A DNA stretch of 64,000 bases from NCBI RefSeq assembly GCF_020687545.1, contig NZ_JAJEQX010000006.1, positions 62,001 through 126,000 on the forward strand, in the 5' to 3' direction. Positions 25,821-34,345 of the stretch are shown here, in pieces (position 1 is the stretch's first letter; each line of letters opens with the position of its first letter). The DNA comes from Ruminococcus turbiniformis (GTDB lineage: Bacteria; Bacillota; Clostridia; Lachnospirales; Lachnospiraceae). The notes beneath the pieces were generated by a model. It was not told the DNA's origin. It saw only the letters and a list, made by a program, of their open reading frames with translations, and ran no database searches. The translations under genes and the position numbers were made by a program.

Positions 25821-26666
25821 ATGAATCAAAACAAGAAGAAAAATGGAAACCCGCTCCTGTTCGTCTACCGCATTCTCCAGGGTGCGCTGATCGGGCTTGG
25901 CGCCGTACTCCCGGGTATTTCCGGCGGTGTGTTAAGCGTCATTTTCGGAATTTACAAACCCATCATGGAACTTTTATCTAATCCGTTTAAGAACTTCAGA
26001 ACCCACGTTCCTCCGCTTATTCCGGTCCTGATCGGCGGCGCGGTGGGATTTCTGGGCGTGGCGAACATCCTGTCCTTTTTCCTCGAGAAATACCCGGATC
26101 CTTCGGTCTGCGTGTTTATCGGACTGATTACGGGTATGCTCCCGTCTCTGTTCCGCGAGGCCGGGGAACAGGGCCGCAGCAAAGGCTCCTGGATTTCACT
26201 TGCCGTCTGCATGTGTGTAATCTTTGCAGTCCTGATCGGCCTGCAGCTGACTTCCATCGAAGTGACGCCGAATTTCGGCTGGTATCTGTTCTGCGGATTC
26301 TGCCTTGCCTTGAGCATTATCGCCCCCGGCATGAGCTTTTCCACGCTCCTGATGCCGCTCGGACTCTACACGCCGTTTGTGGACGGCATCGGACACTTTG
26401 ACTTAAGCATCCTTATTCCGGCAGGAATCGGCGCACTGGCAACGGTAATCTGCCTTGCAAAAGCGATCAACGCACTGTTTGAAAACTTCTACTCTATCGC
26501 CTTCCACGGCATTATCGGCATTGTCATCGCTGCAACGGTCATGATCATTCCGGTATCCGGCTTCACAAACCCGGGAACCGCTGTGGTGAATGCGGTCTGC
26601 ATCATCGCCGGCATTGTCATCGCACTTGCCCTTGACAGGTTCAACAGCAGAGTGACGGTGGAGTAA
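25821..26666 (+). CDS. DUF368 membrane transporter (PopT-like undecaprenyl-phosphate translocase)
   Basis: 281-residue polytopic membrane protein with the DUF368 signature LIGLGAVLPGISGGVLSVIFGIY at the N-terminus (shown in parts GAVLPGISGG and VIFGIYKPIME) and the repeat-like SIIAPGMSFSTLLMPLGLY in the second half, an inverted duplication typical of the family. DUF368 proteins have been shown in other bacteria to flip undecaprenyl phosphate across the membrane for cell-wall recycling, so this is the likely role. The gene stands alone with its own promoter. Confidence 0.88.
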   Translation: MNQNKKKNGNPLLFVYRILQGALIGLGAVLPGISGGVLSVIFGIYKPIMELLSNPFKNFRTHVPPLIPVLIGGAVGFLGVANILSFFLEKYPDPSVCVFIGLITGMLPSLFREAGEQGRSKGSWISLAVCMCVIFAVLIGLQLTSIEVTPNFGWYLFCGFCLALSIIAPGMSFSTLLMPLGLYTPFVDGIGHFDLSILIPAGIGALATVICLAKAINALFENFYSIAFHGIIGIVIAATVMIIPVSGFTNPGTAVVNAVCIIAGIVIALALDRFNSRVTVE

Positions 26667-26705
26667 TATCTGCAGCGGATTTACAAAAATTTAACACGCC
26701 AGCGC

Positions 26706-26736
26706 TTGACTGTAAAGTTTCTTTACCCCCTATAAT
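26706..26736 (+). promoter_or_regulatory. MerR-type promoter and operator of the RDD fusion gene
   Basis: TTGACT (26706-26711) and TATAAT (26731-26736) are 19 bp apart, the overlong spacer typical of MerR-controlled promoters. GTAAAG-TTT-CTTTAC (26712-26726) is a perfect inverted repeat inside that spacer. The downstream gene encodes a MerR-type regulator, so autoregulation is likely. Confidence 0.8.
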
Positions 26737-26791
26737 TGTATCAGAAAGCCGACCAAAGAGGCAGGTTCATTACGATTGCAGGGGGTTTTTT

Positions 26792-28318
26792 ATGACTGTA
26801 AAAGAGATCGAAGAGCGCCTGGACATTTCCAGGGCGAACATCCGCTTCTATGAGACAGAGGGGCTCATCCACCCGTCCAGAAAGCCCAACGGATACCGGG
26901 ACTATTCGGAGGAAGACATAAGGACGCTTGAACTGATCCGTCTCCTCCGTGCCCTCCATGTGGGGCTTGGCGAAATCCGGGGCATTGTCTCCGGGGAAGT
27001 ATCCCTTTCGGACGCCCTTCTCGCTCACATGAAGCATCTGGAGCATGAAAAGGAAGACATGTCTGCCTGTCTGGAAATCTGCCGGCAAATCTGCGTGGAC
27101 GCCCCGTCCCGGGACAGCATCGATACCGGGCGGTATTTCCATATGCTCGGGCCGTCAAAGCTTGCCGGATCACCGGAGCTTACGGAAGATGCCGTAGAGA
27201 AAGTGAATGCCCCTTTCCGGCGCTTTTTTGCCCGTCTTTTTGATCTGAACCTCTATATGCTTGCGTGGAACGCGGTGATCTCCCTTATCTTTCACCTGGG
27301 CAGTTCAGATCCGGGCGTGATCCGTGCTGTCCTCTCCATTCTGTTTCAAATCGTCTCTGTAGTTCTTGCCGAGCCGGTTCTGCTTTCACTGACCGGCACA
27401 ACGCCTGGCAAATGGATTCTCGGGCTGAAGGTCACAGCTCCGTCCGGCGGAAAGCTGAGTTATAAAAGTGCCAGAGAGCGGACGTGGGGAGTAATCCGGT
27501 ACGGATACGGCTTTTTCCTTCCCGTGTATGATCTGATCTGCCAGTACCACTCATACCGTACATGCAGAAACTCGGAATATCTCCCGTGGGAGGACCGCTC
27601 TGTCCTTCTTCTGAAAGTCTCAGGAAAAGCCTCGGCAGGACGTCTGCGCACAGCCTGCTATATCGGCTGCATGACACTGGTTGCGGCGGCGGATTTTCTC
27701 ATTGGCCAGTCCGCTGCTCTTCCGCCGTACAGAGGGGATATCACAGTGGAAGAATTCACGGAAAATTTCAATCACGCCCAGAGCTTTTATGGAGTCGATC
27801 ATCAACTCAACCTGCCGGAGACTGGCCTTACCAACGGAGGAATGCCCGCCGACTCGGCTCTGTTTCTTAAAGAAGATGGAACATGGGAGAAAGTGCAGGG
27901 AAGATCCTACATGGGGGCGAAGCCATACGCGTCGCTTCCGGAACTTGAGTTTACCGAAGAAAACGGCATTATGACCGGGATGGAATTCTCCGTGTCCTGC
28001 TCAGGCGAGGATCTGACCGTCTCCTCTTATGGAGACCTGATGGCTCTGTCCGCCATCTCCTTTGTCTGCGCCCGGGATACGTACTCACTTTTCTCTGTCC
28101 TGCCGGAGCGTCTGTATCGGGAAATCACCCGAAATGGGGATGATTTTTCCGGCTTTTCCCTGTCTGAGGCGGGCATAGATATATCGTGCTGCATTGAATT
28201 TTCCGGATATAACATCACGCCGGTACGGTACGGCACCGGGGATGTTCTCGTACCGGCATACGGGGAGACACCGGAGTTTCATCTGACGTTTACGATGGGA
28301 AAAGAAAAATCAGAGTAA
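26792..28318 (+). CDS. MerR-type regulator fused to an RDD membrane domain and C-terminal extension
   Basis: 508 residues. The first 70 are a MerR winged helix (VKEIEERLDISRANIRFYETEGLI, in parts, then NGYRDYSEEDIRTLELI). A helical linker leads at about 150 to an RDD-like membrane domain (FFARLFDLNLYMLAWNAVI, TTPGKWILGLKV, and a later helix at about 292-310). The final 190 residues are soluble, with no motif I know, and follow a membrane segment, so they may be outside the cell. The protein could sense a surface signal and bind DNA directly. The promoter at 26706 fits autoregulation. GGGGG precedes the ATG. Confidence 0.78.
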   Translation: MTVKEIEERLDISRANIRFYETEGLIHPSRKPNGYRDYSEEDIRTLELIRLLRALHVGLGEIRGIVSGEVSLSDALLAHMKHLEHEKEDMSACLEICRQICVDAPSRDSIDTGRYFHMLGPSKLAGSPELTEDAVEKVNAPFRRFFARLFDLNLYMLAWNAVISLIFHLGSSDPGVIRAVLSILFQIVSVVLAEPVLLSLTGTTPGKWILGLKVTAPSGGKLSYKSARERTWGVIRYGYGFFLPVYDLICQYHSYRTCRNSEYLPWEDRSVLLLKVSGKASAGRLRTACYIGCMTLVAAADFLIGQSAALPPYRGDITVEEFTENFNHAQSFYGVDHQLNLPETGLTNGGMPADSALFLKEDGTWEKVQGRSYMGAKPYASLPELEFTEENGIMTGMEFSVSCSGEDLTVSSYGDLMALSAISFVCARDTYSLFSVLPERLYREITRNGDDFSGFSLSEAGIDISCCIEFSGYNITPVRYGTGDVLVPAYGETPEFHLTFTMGKEKSE

Positions 28319-28337
28319 TTTATACAGATGTATATTA

Positions 28338-28376
28338 TTGGGGACGTAGCAAAATTGAATTTTACTACGTCCCCAA
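28338..28376. repeat. 39-bp near-perfect palindrome between convergent genes
   Basis: Arms of 19 nt (28338-28356 and 28358-28376) begin TTGGGGACGTAG and end CTACGTCCCCAA with one mismatch and a one-base centre. It lies between the MerR-RDD gene and eno, which converge, so it may act as a two-way terminator, although neither strand has a real T run. Confidence 0.6.
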
Positions 28377-28389
28377 ATCGCACATTTTA

Positions 28390-29736
<1,347 letters not shown>

Positions 29737-29768
29737 TTACGGAGCAAAGGAGTTCGCATGATTCATTC

Positions 29769-29827
29769 ACATATAGTTAGCTTTAACTAACTATATGTAT
29801 CATACCAGAAGAGCCCGCGGCATTCAA
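29769..29827 (-). promoter_or_regulatory. eno promoter and 30-bp operator dyad
   Basis: On the minus strand TTGAAT (29827-29822) and TATGAT (29804-29799) are 17 bp apart. Directly downstream, at the expected transcription start, lies a 12-6-12 perfect inverted repeat (arms 29769-29780 and 29787-29798, starting ACATATAGTTAG). Its core GTTAGCTTTAACTAAC (29776-29791) is identical to that at 33944-33959. Confidence 0.75.
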
Positions 29828-29930
29828 CTCTTTTATTGAAATTAATTCTCAATTTCCTCGTTCTTCAGCATATCAACCGACAGGATTTCCGGAAGGCCCG
29901 GACTTCTGAATCGCCGGTAAAAAATAAAAC

Positions 29931-29975
29931 GGGATACACCGCGGCAGGTGTTTTTCTCCTGTCACAGTATATCCC
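29931..29975 (-). terminator. Hairpin terminator of the flavin reductase gene
   Basis: Minus-strand RNA would pair GGGATA with TATCCC (29975-29970 and 29936-29931) around an inner CAGG/CCTG stem, followed by GTTTTATTTTTT. The stem is long but imperfect. Confidence 0.6.
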
Positions 29976-29988
29976 ATTCTGGTAAATC

Positions 29989-30618
29989 CTATGCTCCGTT
30001 GTTTTTTCCCCGTTTTCCTTCTGTCTTTTTCCCCTGTCTGCGCCGGCCTGTCTTTTTCTTTCTCACACTGTACCCGAACGTACCGAGTTTTTTCCCGAGA
30101 TCCAGGTACTCTCCATGAGAATAAGCGATCAGCCCGGTGCCTGTAAGGTCAAACCTTCCATTTTCATCCATATATTTCTCATCCGCCTGTACGGCAGTCA
30201 CTTCCGCGAGAAACATATGATGGCTCCCCAGTTCCTGGATGCTTTTTACTCTGCACTCGATATTGACAGGGGCCTCGGCGATCACCGGCGCATATTCAAG
30301 CGAAACGGCCTTCTCCGCTGTCAGACCGCATTCCTTCCACTTGTCTGTGTCCCGCCCCGAACGAACTCCGCAGTAATCAGCCGCCCTTGTCAGCTCCCGG
30401 GTCGTCAGGTTGATTACGAACTCTCCTGTCTCTTTTATCATATGGTAAGAATATCTCTCTGGTCTGACAGAGATATAAACCATAGGAGGATTTGTACAGA
30501 CAGTTCCGGTCCACGCAATGGTCAGAATATTGCTCTCTCCGTTTCTGTCCGCCGCGCTCACCATAACGGCCGGGAGGGGATAAAGCATGTTCCCCGGTTT
30601 CCATATCTGTTTTGCCAC
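29989..30618 (-). CDS. Flavin reductase-like (FMN-binding split-barrel) protein
   Basis: 209 residues of the flavin reductase-like family: MAKQIWKPGNMLYPLPAVMVS at the N-terminus (in parts), NILTIAWTGTVCTNPPMVYISVRPERYS, and FVINLTTRELTRAADYCG. Such proteins bind FMN and occur as NAD(P)H:flavin oxidoreductases or flavoredoxins in anaerobes. The C-terminal 25 residues are very basic (KKKTGRRRQGKKTEGKRGK), an unusual tail that may bind nucleic acid or be disordered. The start is GTG at 30618 with GGAG 12 bases upstream. Terminated by the hairpin at 29931. Confidence 0.85.
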   Translation of the reverse strand: MAKQIWKPGNMLYPLPAVMVSAADRNGESNILTIAWTGTVCTNPPMVYISVRPERYSYHMIKETGEFVINLTTRELTRAADYCGVRSGRDTDKWKECGLTAEKAVSLEYAPVIAEAPVNIECRVKSIQELGSHHMFLAEVTAVQADEKYMDENGRFDLTGTGLIAYSHGEYLDLGKKLGTFGYSVRKKKTGRRRQGKKTEGKRGKNNGA

Positions 30619-30698
30619 AGTATTCCCAGTCTCCTTCCTTCATTCAGGTTCCATCCCGCAAATCCCGTACTCACACGGGTTCCGTCTCTTAAAACTTC

Positions 30699-32348
30699 TT
30701 ACTGCTGGAGCGCTCCCACAAGGGTAGGCACAAGCTGTTTCTTTCTTGAGACAACCCCTCTCAGCATGATCGCGTCCGTATCATCCGGAAGATCAAAGGC
30801 CGTCAGTATTTTTTCACGCGCCTCCGGCCCGCAGCAGAGCAGTTCCGAGGACTCTGTGATAATATTGGTCAGCATAAAGAAAATCATGTTCAGTCCGTGG
30901 CCTGTTCTTGCCTTTTCCAGATGCGGCTCCACAATTTCCCGGATCTCTTTCAGTTCGTCCGCGCTCATGGAATTCACCTGTCCGACGCCGAATACGGTGT
31001 CGTTGACTGTAAACTGCTTGAAATCGAGGAAGCAGATCTCCTCCGCACTCTTGCCCTTCAGGTTGCTTCCCGCATTGAACATCTCCTGTGCCAGCGGTTC
31101 GATCTCGATTCCCGCGATCTCTGCCAGTTTGCGCGCGGTGTTCTCGTCCATCTTTGTGCATGTCGGGGAACGGAACATCAGCGTGTCCGATATGATCGCA
31201 GCACAGAGCAGCGCGGCATTGGTCGGATCAGGGGTAAGCCCCGCCTCCTGATACATCTGATAGATAATCGTTGCCGTACACCCCACCGGCTGGTTGCGGA
31301 AGAAGACCGGCCCCATCGTCTCGATACTGCTCAGTCTGTGGTGGTCAATAATCTCAAGAACATCCGCTTCCTCAATGCCTTCAACCGCCTGGCTTTTCTC
31401 ATTGTGATCCACAAGAATCACCTGCTTCTTTCTCACATTGAGAAGACGCCTGCGGGAGAGCAGTCCGACAAATCTGCCTTTGCCGTCTATAATCGGGAAG
31501 TCACGGAAACGCTTTCTTGCCATTACTTCCTTCACGTCGTCTACATAGTCCTTCATGTTAAATGTCACAAGATTATTTCTTGTCATAAAGTATTTTACCG
31601 GAATACTCTGATTGATGTGCTGCGCCGCGGTGAATGTATCATGATGCGTCCGGATAATCACGATCTGCTTCTCCTCCGCCTGGCGGATAATCTCCTCGGA
31701 AACCGGCGCGTTCTGGCACACAACCATGCAGCTTGCCTCCATGTCAACCGCACACTGCTGCGCATCCTTTCTGTCACCCATGATAACCAGATCATCCTTG
31801 CTTATAAAGTCCGACATAAGGATTCTGCTGGACGCCGCGATCGCCACCTTTCCGTTCAGGAGATAGCTGTGCTCATTTCCCGTAAGCACCTCGCCTTCCA
31901 CTGCTCTGGCGATATTTCTGTACTGCGTCCTTGCCTTGGAAATAATCGTGCTGTCGTAGACTTCCATATACGTTCTCGCGATATCGCCGAGGGTGATGAC
32001 ACCTTCCAGTTTTCCGTTTCTTGTCACCGGAAGTGTATGGATATTAAACTCCCTCATCTTCTCCCATGCAGTCCGGATCGAAACACTGTCTTTTAACCCT
32101 TCCACTTCCTTCAGTTCAAGATCTTTTACCTGCTCTCTTAAATCCGACAAAAGCTTCGGCACCTTCACTCCGAAATGCTCCAGTACAAACTGCGTCTCCT
32201 CGTTTAACTGTCCTGCTCTTCTCGGCTCGTGCGTCTGTCCGGTCAGCTTCGTCTTAAGCGCGGCATATACGATGGCGGAGCAGATTGAATCCGTGTCCGG
32301 ATTTTTATGCCCCACCACATAGATTTTTCTTTCTTTCTCTCTGGCCAT
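30699..32348 (-). CDS. Manganese-dependent inorganic pyrophosphatase with CBS/DRTGG regulatory insert
   Basis: Family II pyrophosphatase of 549 residues, cytosolic. The catalytic DHH part carries HKNPDTDSICSA at the start and DHHRLSSIETMG later, and a C-terminal DHHA2 domain. Between them lies the nucleotide-sensing insert: CBS (VSIRTAWEKMREFNIHTLPV), a DRTGG-like domain and a second CBS (MARKRFRDFPIIDGKGRFVG). Such enzymes are controlled by adenine nucleotides. The ATG at 32348 has AGGAG nine bases upstream; in-frame starts at 32378 and 32462 are less well supported. Confidence 0.93.
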   Translation of the reverse strand: MAREKERKIYVVGHKNPDTDSICSAIVYAALKTKLTGQTHEPRRAGQLNEETQFVLEHFGVKVPKLLSDLREQVKDLELKEVEGLKDSVSIRTAWEKMREFNIHTLPVTRNGKLEGVITLGDIARTYMEVYDSTIISKARTQYRNIARAVEGEVLTGNEHSYLLNGKVAIAASSRILMSDFISKDDLVIMGDRKDAQQCAVDMEASCMVVCQNAPVSEEIIRQAEEKQIVIIRTHHDTFTAAQHINQSIPVKYFMTRNNLVTFNMKDYVDDVKEVMARKRFRDFPIIDGKGRFVGLLSRRRLLNVRKKQVILVDHNEKSQAVEGIEEADVLEIIDHHRLSSIETMGPVFFRNQPVGCTATIIYQMYQEAGLTPDPTNAALLCAAIISDTLMFRSPTCTKMDENTARKLAEIAGIEIEPLAQEMFNAGSNLKGKSAEEICFLDFKQFTVNDTVFGVGQVNSMSADELKEIREIVEPHLEKARTGHGLNMIFFMLTNIITESSELLCCGPEAREKILTAFDLPDDTDAIMLRGVVSRKKQLVPTLVGALQQ

Positions 32349-32479
32349 ATTTATCAGCTCCTGTAAGTAATACTTCATACTTGTCCCGCCTGACGCGGAA
32401 CCCGTTAAATAAAGCTTGCCATTTTTTACCCCTTTCGTCAACTTGTTTTTATTTTCATACAATGTCTTGACATGAGCAG

Positions 32480-32509
32480 TTGTTTTTTTTCCCTTCTTTA
32501 TGGTATACT
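32480..32509 (+). promoter_or_regulatory. Probable promoter of the S1-domain gene
   Basis: TTGTTT (32480-32485) and TATACT (32504-32509) are 18 bp apart. A TTGACA at 32467 is too far from this -10 (31 bp). The promoter is separated from the coding region by the inserted repeat element at 32526-32689. Confidence 0.45.
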
Positions 32510-32517
32510 AGTTGCAT

Positions 32518-32697
32518 TGAAATACGTAACAGTTCAGCTCGCGCCATTCGCAAAGCCGCACTTTCGTGCTTACTGCGGCTACGCCGCTGCTTTGCTCATA
32601 AACTGGCGCTCAGCTCATAGAACTGCCCGCTCGAAAAATCATGCAAGCATGATTTTTTCTCCCGGGCGCCCCTATGGCTGAACTGTTACTGAAATAC
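32518..32697. mobile_element. MITE-like element (164 bp) with terminal inverted repeats and 8-bp target duplication
   Basis: Element 32526-32689. Its ends are perfect 13-bp inverted repeats, GTAACAGTTCAGC (32526-32538) and GCTGAACTGTTAC (32677-32689). Both sides carry the same TGAAATAC (32518-32525 and 32690-32697), the mark of transposition. Inside are several hairpins: GCACTTTCGTGC, GCGGCTACGCCGC and an AAAAATCATG/CATGATTTTT stem. There is no coding capacity. It sits in the leader of the S1-domain gene, between its promoter and its start codon, and its hairpins could act on that transcript. Confidence 0.8.
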
Positions 32698-32720
32698 TAA
32701 GTAAGTTGAGGTGCGGTACA

Positions 32721-33473
32721 ATGAGTGAAGAAATCAAAGAAGAATTACAGACAAATGAAACTGTTGAGGAGCAGGCTTCTGAAGCTGCCGGTTCCGCTGC
32801 TGCAGAATCTGCTGAAGCGGAATCTGCGGAGACAATGGCTGATTACGAGGATCATTTTGATGATGCCAACCCCTGGAACAGGGTCACAGAATATATGGAA
32901 AATCAGACCGTTCTTCCCGTAAAGGTAGAAGGAGTCGTAAACGGCGGCGTCATCGTTATGGTAGAAGGCCTGAGAGGATTCGTTCCGGCATCCAAGCTCT
33001 CCCTCTCCTACATCGAGGATCTTGAGACTTACCTCCTGAAAGATATCGAGGTACAGGTTATCGATGTGGATCAGGCGAACAACCGTCTCGTTCTCTCTGC
33101 GCGCGAGCTTCTCAAGAAAAAAGAGAAAAGAGCCCGCGAGGAACAGATCGCGAACCTGAAGATCGGAACCGTTCTTAAGGGAACTGTCGAGACACTTCAG
33201 AACTACGGAGCTTTCGTCAAGATGGAAAACGGCCTGTCCGGTCTGGTTCATGTATCCCAGATCTCACAGAAGCGCGTGAAAGTTCCGTCAGACGTCCTGA
33301 ATGTAGGCGATGAAGTAGACGTAAAAGTCATCGGCATCAAAGACGGCAAAGTGAGCCTCAGCATGAAGGCACTTGAGGAGCCGAAGGAAGAGCCTCAGGA
33401 GAAAGTCGTAATTCCGAAGAGCGAAGAGATCGGCACAAACCTCGGAGATCTTTTCAAAAACCTGAAGCTTTAA
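32721..33473 (+). CDS. S1 RNA-binding domain protein (30S S1-like)
   Basis: 250 residues with an acidic Glu/Ala-rich N-terminal tail (1-35) and two S1 oligonucleotide-binding domains: about 48-115 (VLPVKVEGVVNGGVIVMVEGLRGFVPASKL in parts) and about 148-220 (GTVLKGTVETLQNYGAFVKMENGLSGLVHVS in parts). It is much shorter than ribosomal protein S1 and typical of the short clostridial forms. ATG at 32721 follows TTGAGGTG; an in-frame start at 32706 has no such site. Its leader carries a MITE-like insertion and its end has a strong terminator. Confidence 0.88.
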   Translation: MSEEIKEELQTNETVEEQASEAAGSAAAESAEAESAETMADYEDHFDDANPWNRVTEYMENQTVLPVKVEGVVNGGVIVMVEGLRGFVPASKLSLSYIEDLETYLLKDIEVQVIDVDQANNRLVLSARELLKKKEKRAREEQIANLKIGTVLKGTVETLQNYGAFVKMENGLSGLVHVSQISQKRVKVPSDVLNVGDEVDVKVIGIKDGKVSLSMKALEEPKEEPQEKVVIPKSEEIGTNLGDLFKNLKL

Positions 33474-33485
33474 TTATGACAGATA

Positions 33486-33537
33486 AAAGGTACCCGCATG
33501 GGATGTCAGATTCATTCCGTGCGGGTACCTTTTTTTA
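33486..33537 (+). terminator. Rho-independent terminator of the S1-domain gene
   Basis: AAAGGTACCCGCA (33486-33498) pairs perfectly with TGCGGGTACCTTT (33520-33532) and is followed by further T residues. The loop is 21 nt. Confidence 0.9.
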
Positions 33538-33602
33538 CCGTGCAAACAAAAAGAACGCCGTTTCAGGCGTCCCTCACAGTCTCTCTTATGTATCTCTATC
33601 TC

Positions 33603-33884
33603 TTACACACATACGCTTCCGAGGATCTCTTCCAGCGCATTCTTGCTGCTCGTGTGGCACCGGACCACATCCGCATTGCACCGCCCCGCCTCTTCCACAG
33701 CACAGCGCACCATCTTGTGCGAAACCGTGTTTGTAAACAGCACAATCAGATCCGGGCTTCCGATCTGTTTTGCCAGACTGGCCGACATCTGCGTGAACAC
33801 TTTTGCCTTACAGTTAAACCGCTTACAGATTTGCTTATACTGGCAGACCATACGGTCGTGGCCGCCGATAATGACAACACTCAT
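33603..33884 (-). CDS. DUF2325 family protein
   Basis: 93 residues beginning MSVVIIGGHDRMVCQYKQIC, the DUF2325 signature, and continuing with GSPDLIVLFTNTVSHKMVRCA. It looks like a small Rossmann-like fold, with cysteines at about 14, 20 and 25. The family has no established biochemical role but often appears with iron transport genes in Clostridia as I recall. Here its promoter carries an operator identical to the one before eno and similar to those before feoA and feoB, which links it to metal control. AGGAGG precedes the ATG. Confidence 0.85.
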   Translation of the reverse strand: MSVVIIGGHDRMVCQYKQICKRFNCKAKVFTQMSASLAKQIGSPDLIVLFTNTVSHKMVRCAVEEAGRCNADVVRCHTSSKNALEEILGSVCV

Positions 33885-33943
33885 ATGAAACCTCCTGAAG
33901 CATGATGTTTTATTATTTTTTCGATTAGTTGCATGTACTTTTA

Positions 33944-33986
33944 GTTAGCTTTAACTAACTTATAGGTATATAATACACTATGGCAA
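33944..33986 (-). promoter_or_regulatory. DUF2325 promoter with DtxR-type operator
   Basis: On the minus strand TTGCCA (33986-33981) and TATAAG (33964-33959) are 16 bp apart. GTTAGCTTTAACTAAC (33944-33959) follows and touches the -10. An 18-bp stretch including it, AGTTAGCTTTAACTAACT, is identical to that at the eno promoter, and it has the same position relative to the -10. Confidence 0.72.
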
Positions 33987-34009
33987 ACAAAAAGGCAAGC
34001 AGTTTTTTC

Positions 34010-34047
34010 CTGCCGCATCTGTGATTTTCCAATCATGGATGCGGCAG
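34010..34047 (-). terminator. Hairpin after the small protein gene at 34057
   Basis: CTGCCGCATC (34010-34019) and GATGCGGCAG (34038-34047) form a perfect 10-bp stem with an 18-nt loop, ten bases after the stop codon. No T run follows on the minus strand, so termination may be weak. Confidence 0.5.
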
Positions 34048-34056
34048 TTATTATCT

Positions 34057-34299
34057 CTATGCTTCCGGCACCTGAAATCCATCGAAAAGGATCTCGCACC
34101 CTTTTCCGACCCGGCTGAATATATTTACAATCCGTGTCATGACATCCGGATATTTCTCTTTTGCCGTCACAACAAGAATCTTTGTGTTTTCCTCAGCAAA
34201 TTCTGCTTTTTCCACATCTTCCATTCCGAGGATTTCTTTGAGTATGTCCTCTGCCATCTTCTCAGTAATTTTCTTCGTTAACCGATAGTATCTTCCCAT
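34057..34299 (-). CDS. Small conserved-looking protein of unknown function
   Basis: 80 residues from the ATG at 34299, with GAGGGC upstream; the in-frame extension to 34479 overlaps the M56 gene and is discarded. The order of predicted elements (helix ITEKMAEDILKEIL, strand KAEFAEENTKILVVT, helix YPDVMTRIVNIFSRV, strand EILFDGF) resembles the ferredoxin-like fold of heavy-metal-associated domains, but there is no CxxC. It follows the M56/BlaI pair by 46 bp on the same strand and may be cotranscribed. I do not recognise a family. Confidence 0.6.
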   Translation of the reverse strand: MGRYYRLTKKITEKMAEDILKEILGMEDVEKAEFAEENTKILVVTAKEKYPDVMTRIVNIFSRVGKGCEILFDGFQVPEA

Positions 34300-34345
34300 T
34301 GCAATGCCCTCTTTCTCTCTTCTGATATTTTCTGTTCCGGCCTTA

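Noticed and set aside
30897-32096. A 399-codon open frame on the plus strand opposite the pyrophosphatase
   Set aside because: The pyrophosphatase motifs are on the other strand, and this frame has no recognisable domain.
33907-33943. A second DtxR-type site near GATTAGTTGCATGTAC
   Set aside because: Only one half-site (TTAG) is present; the other half does not match CTAA at the right spacing.
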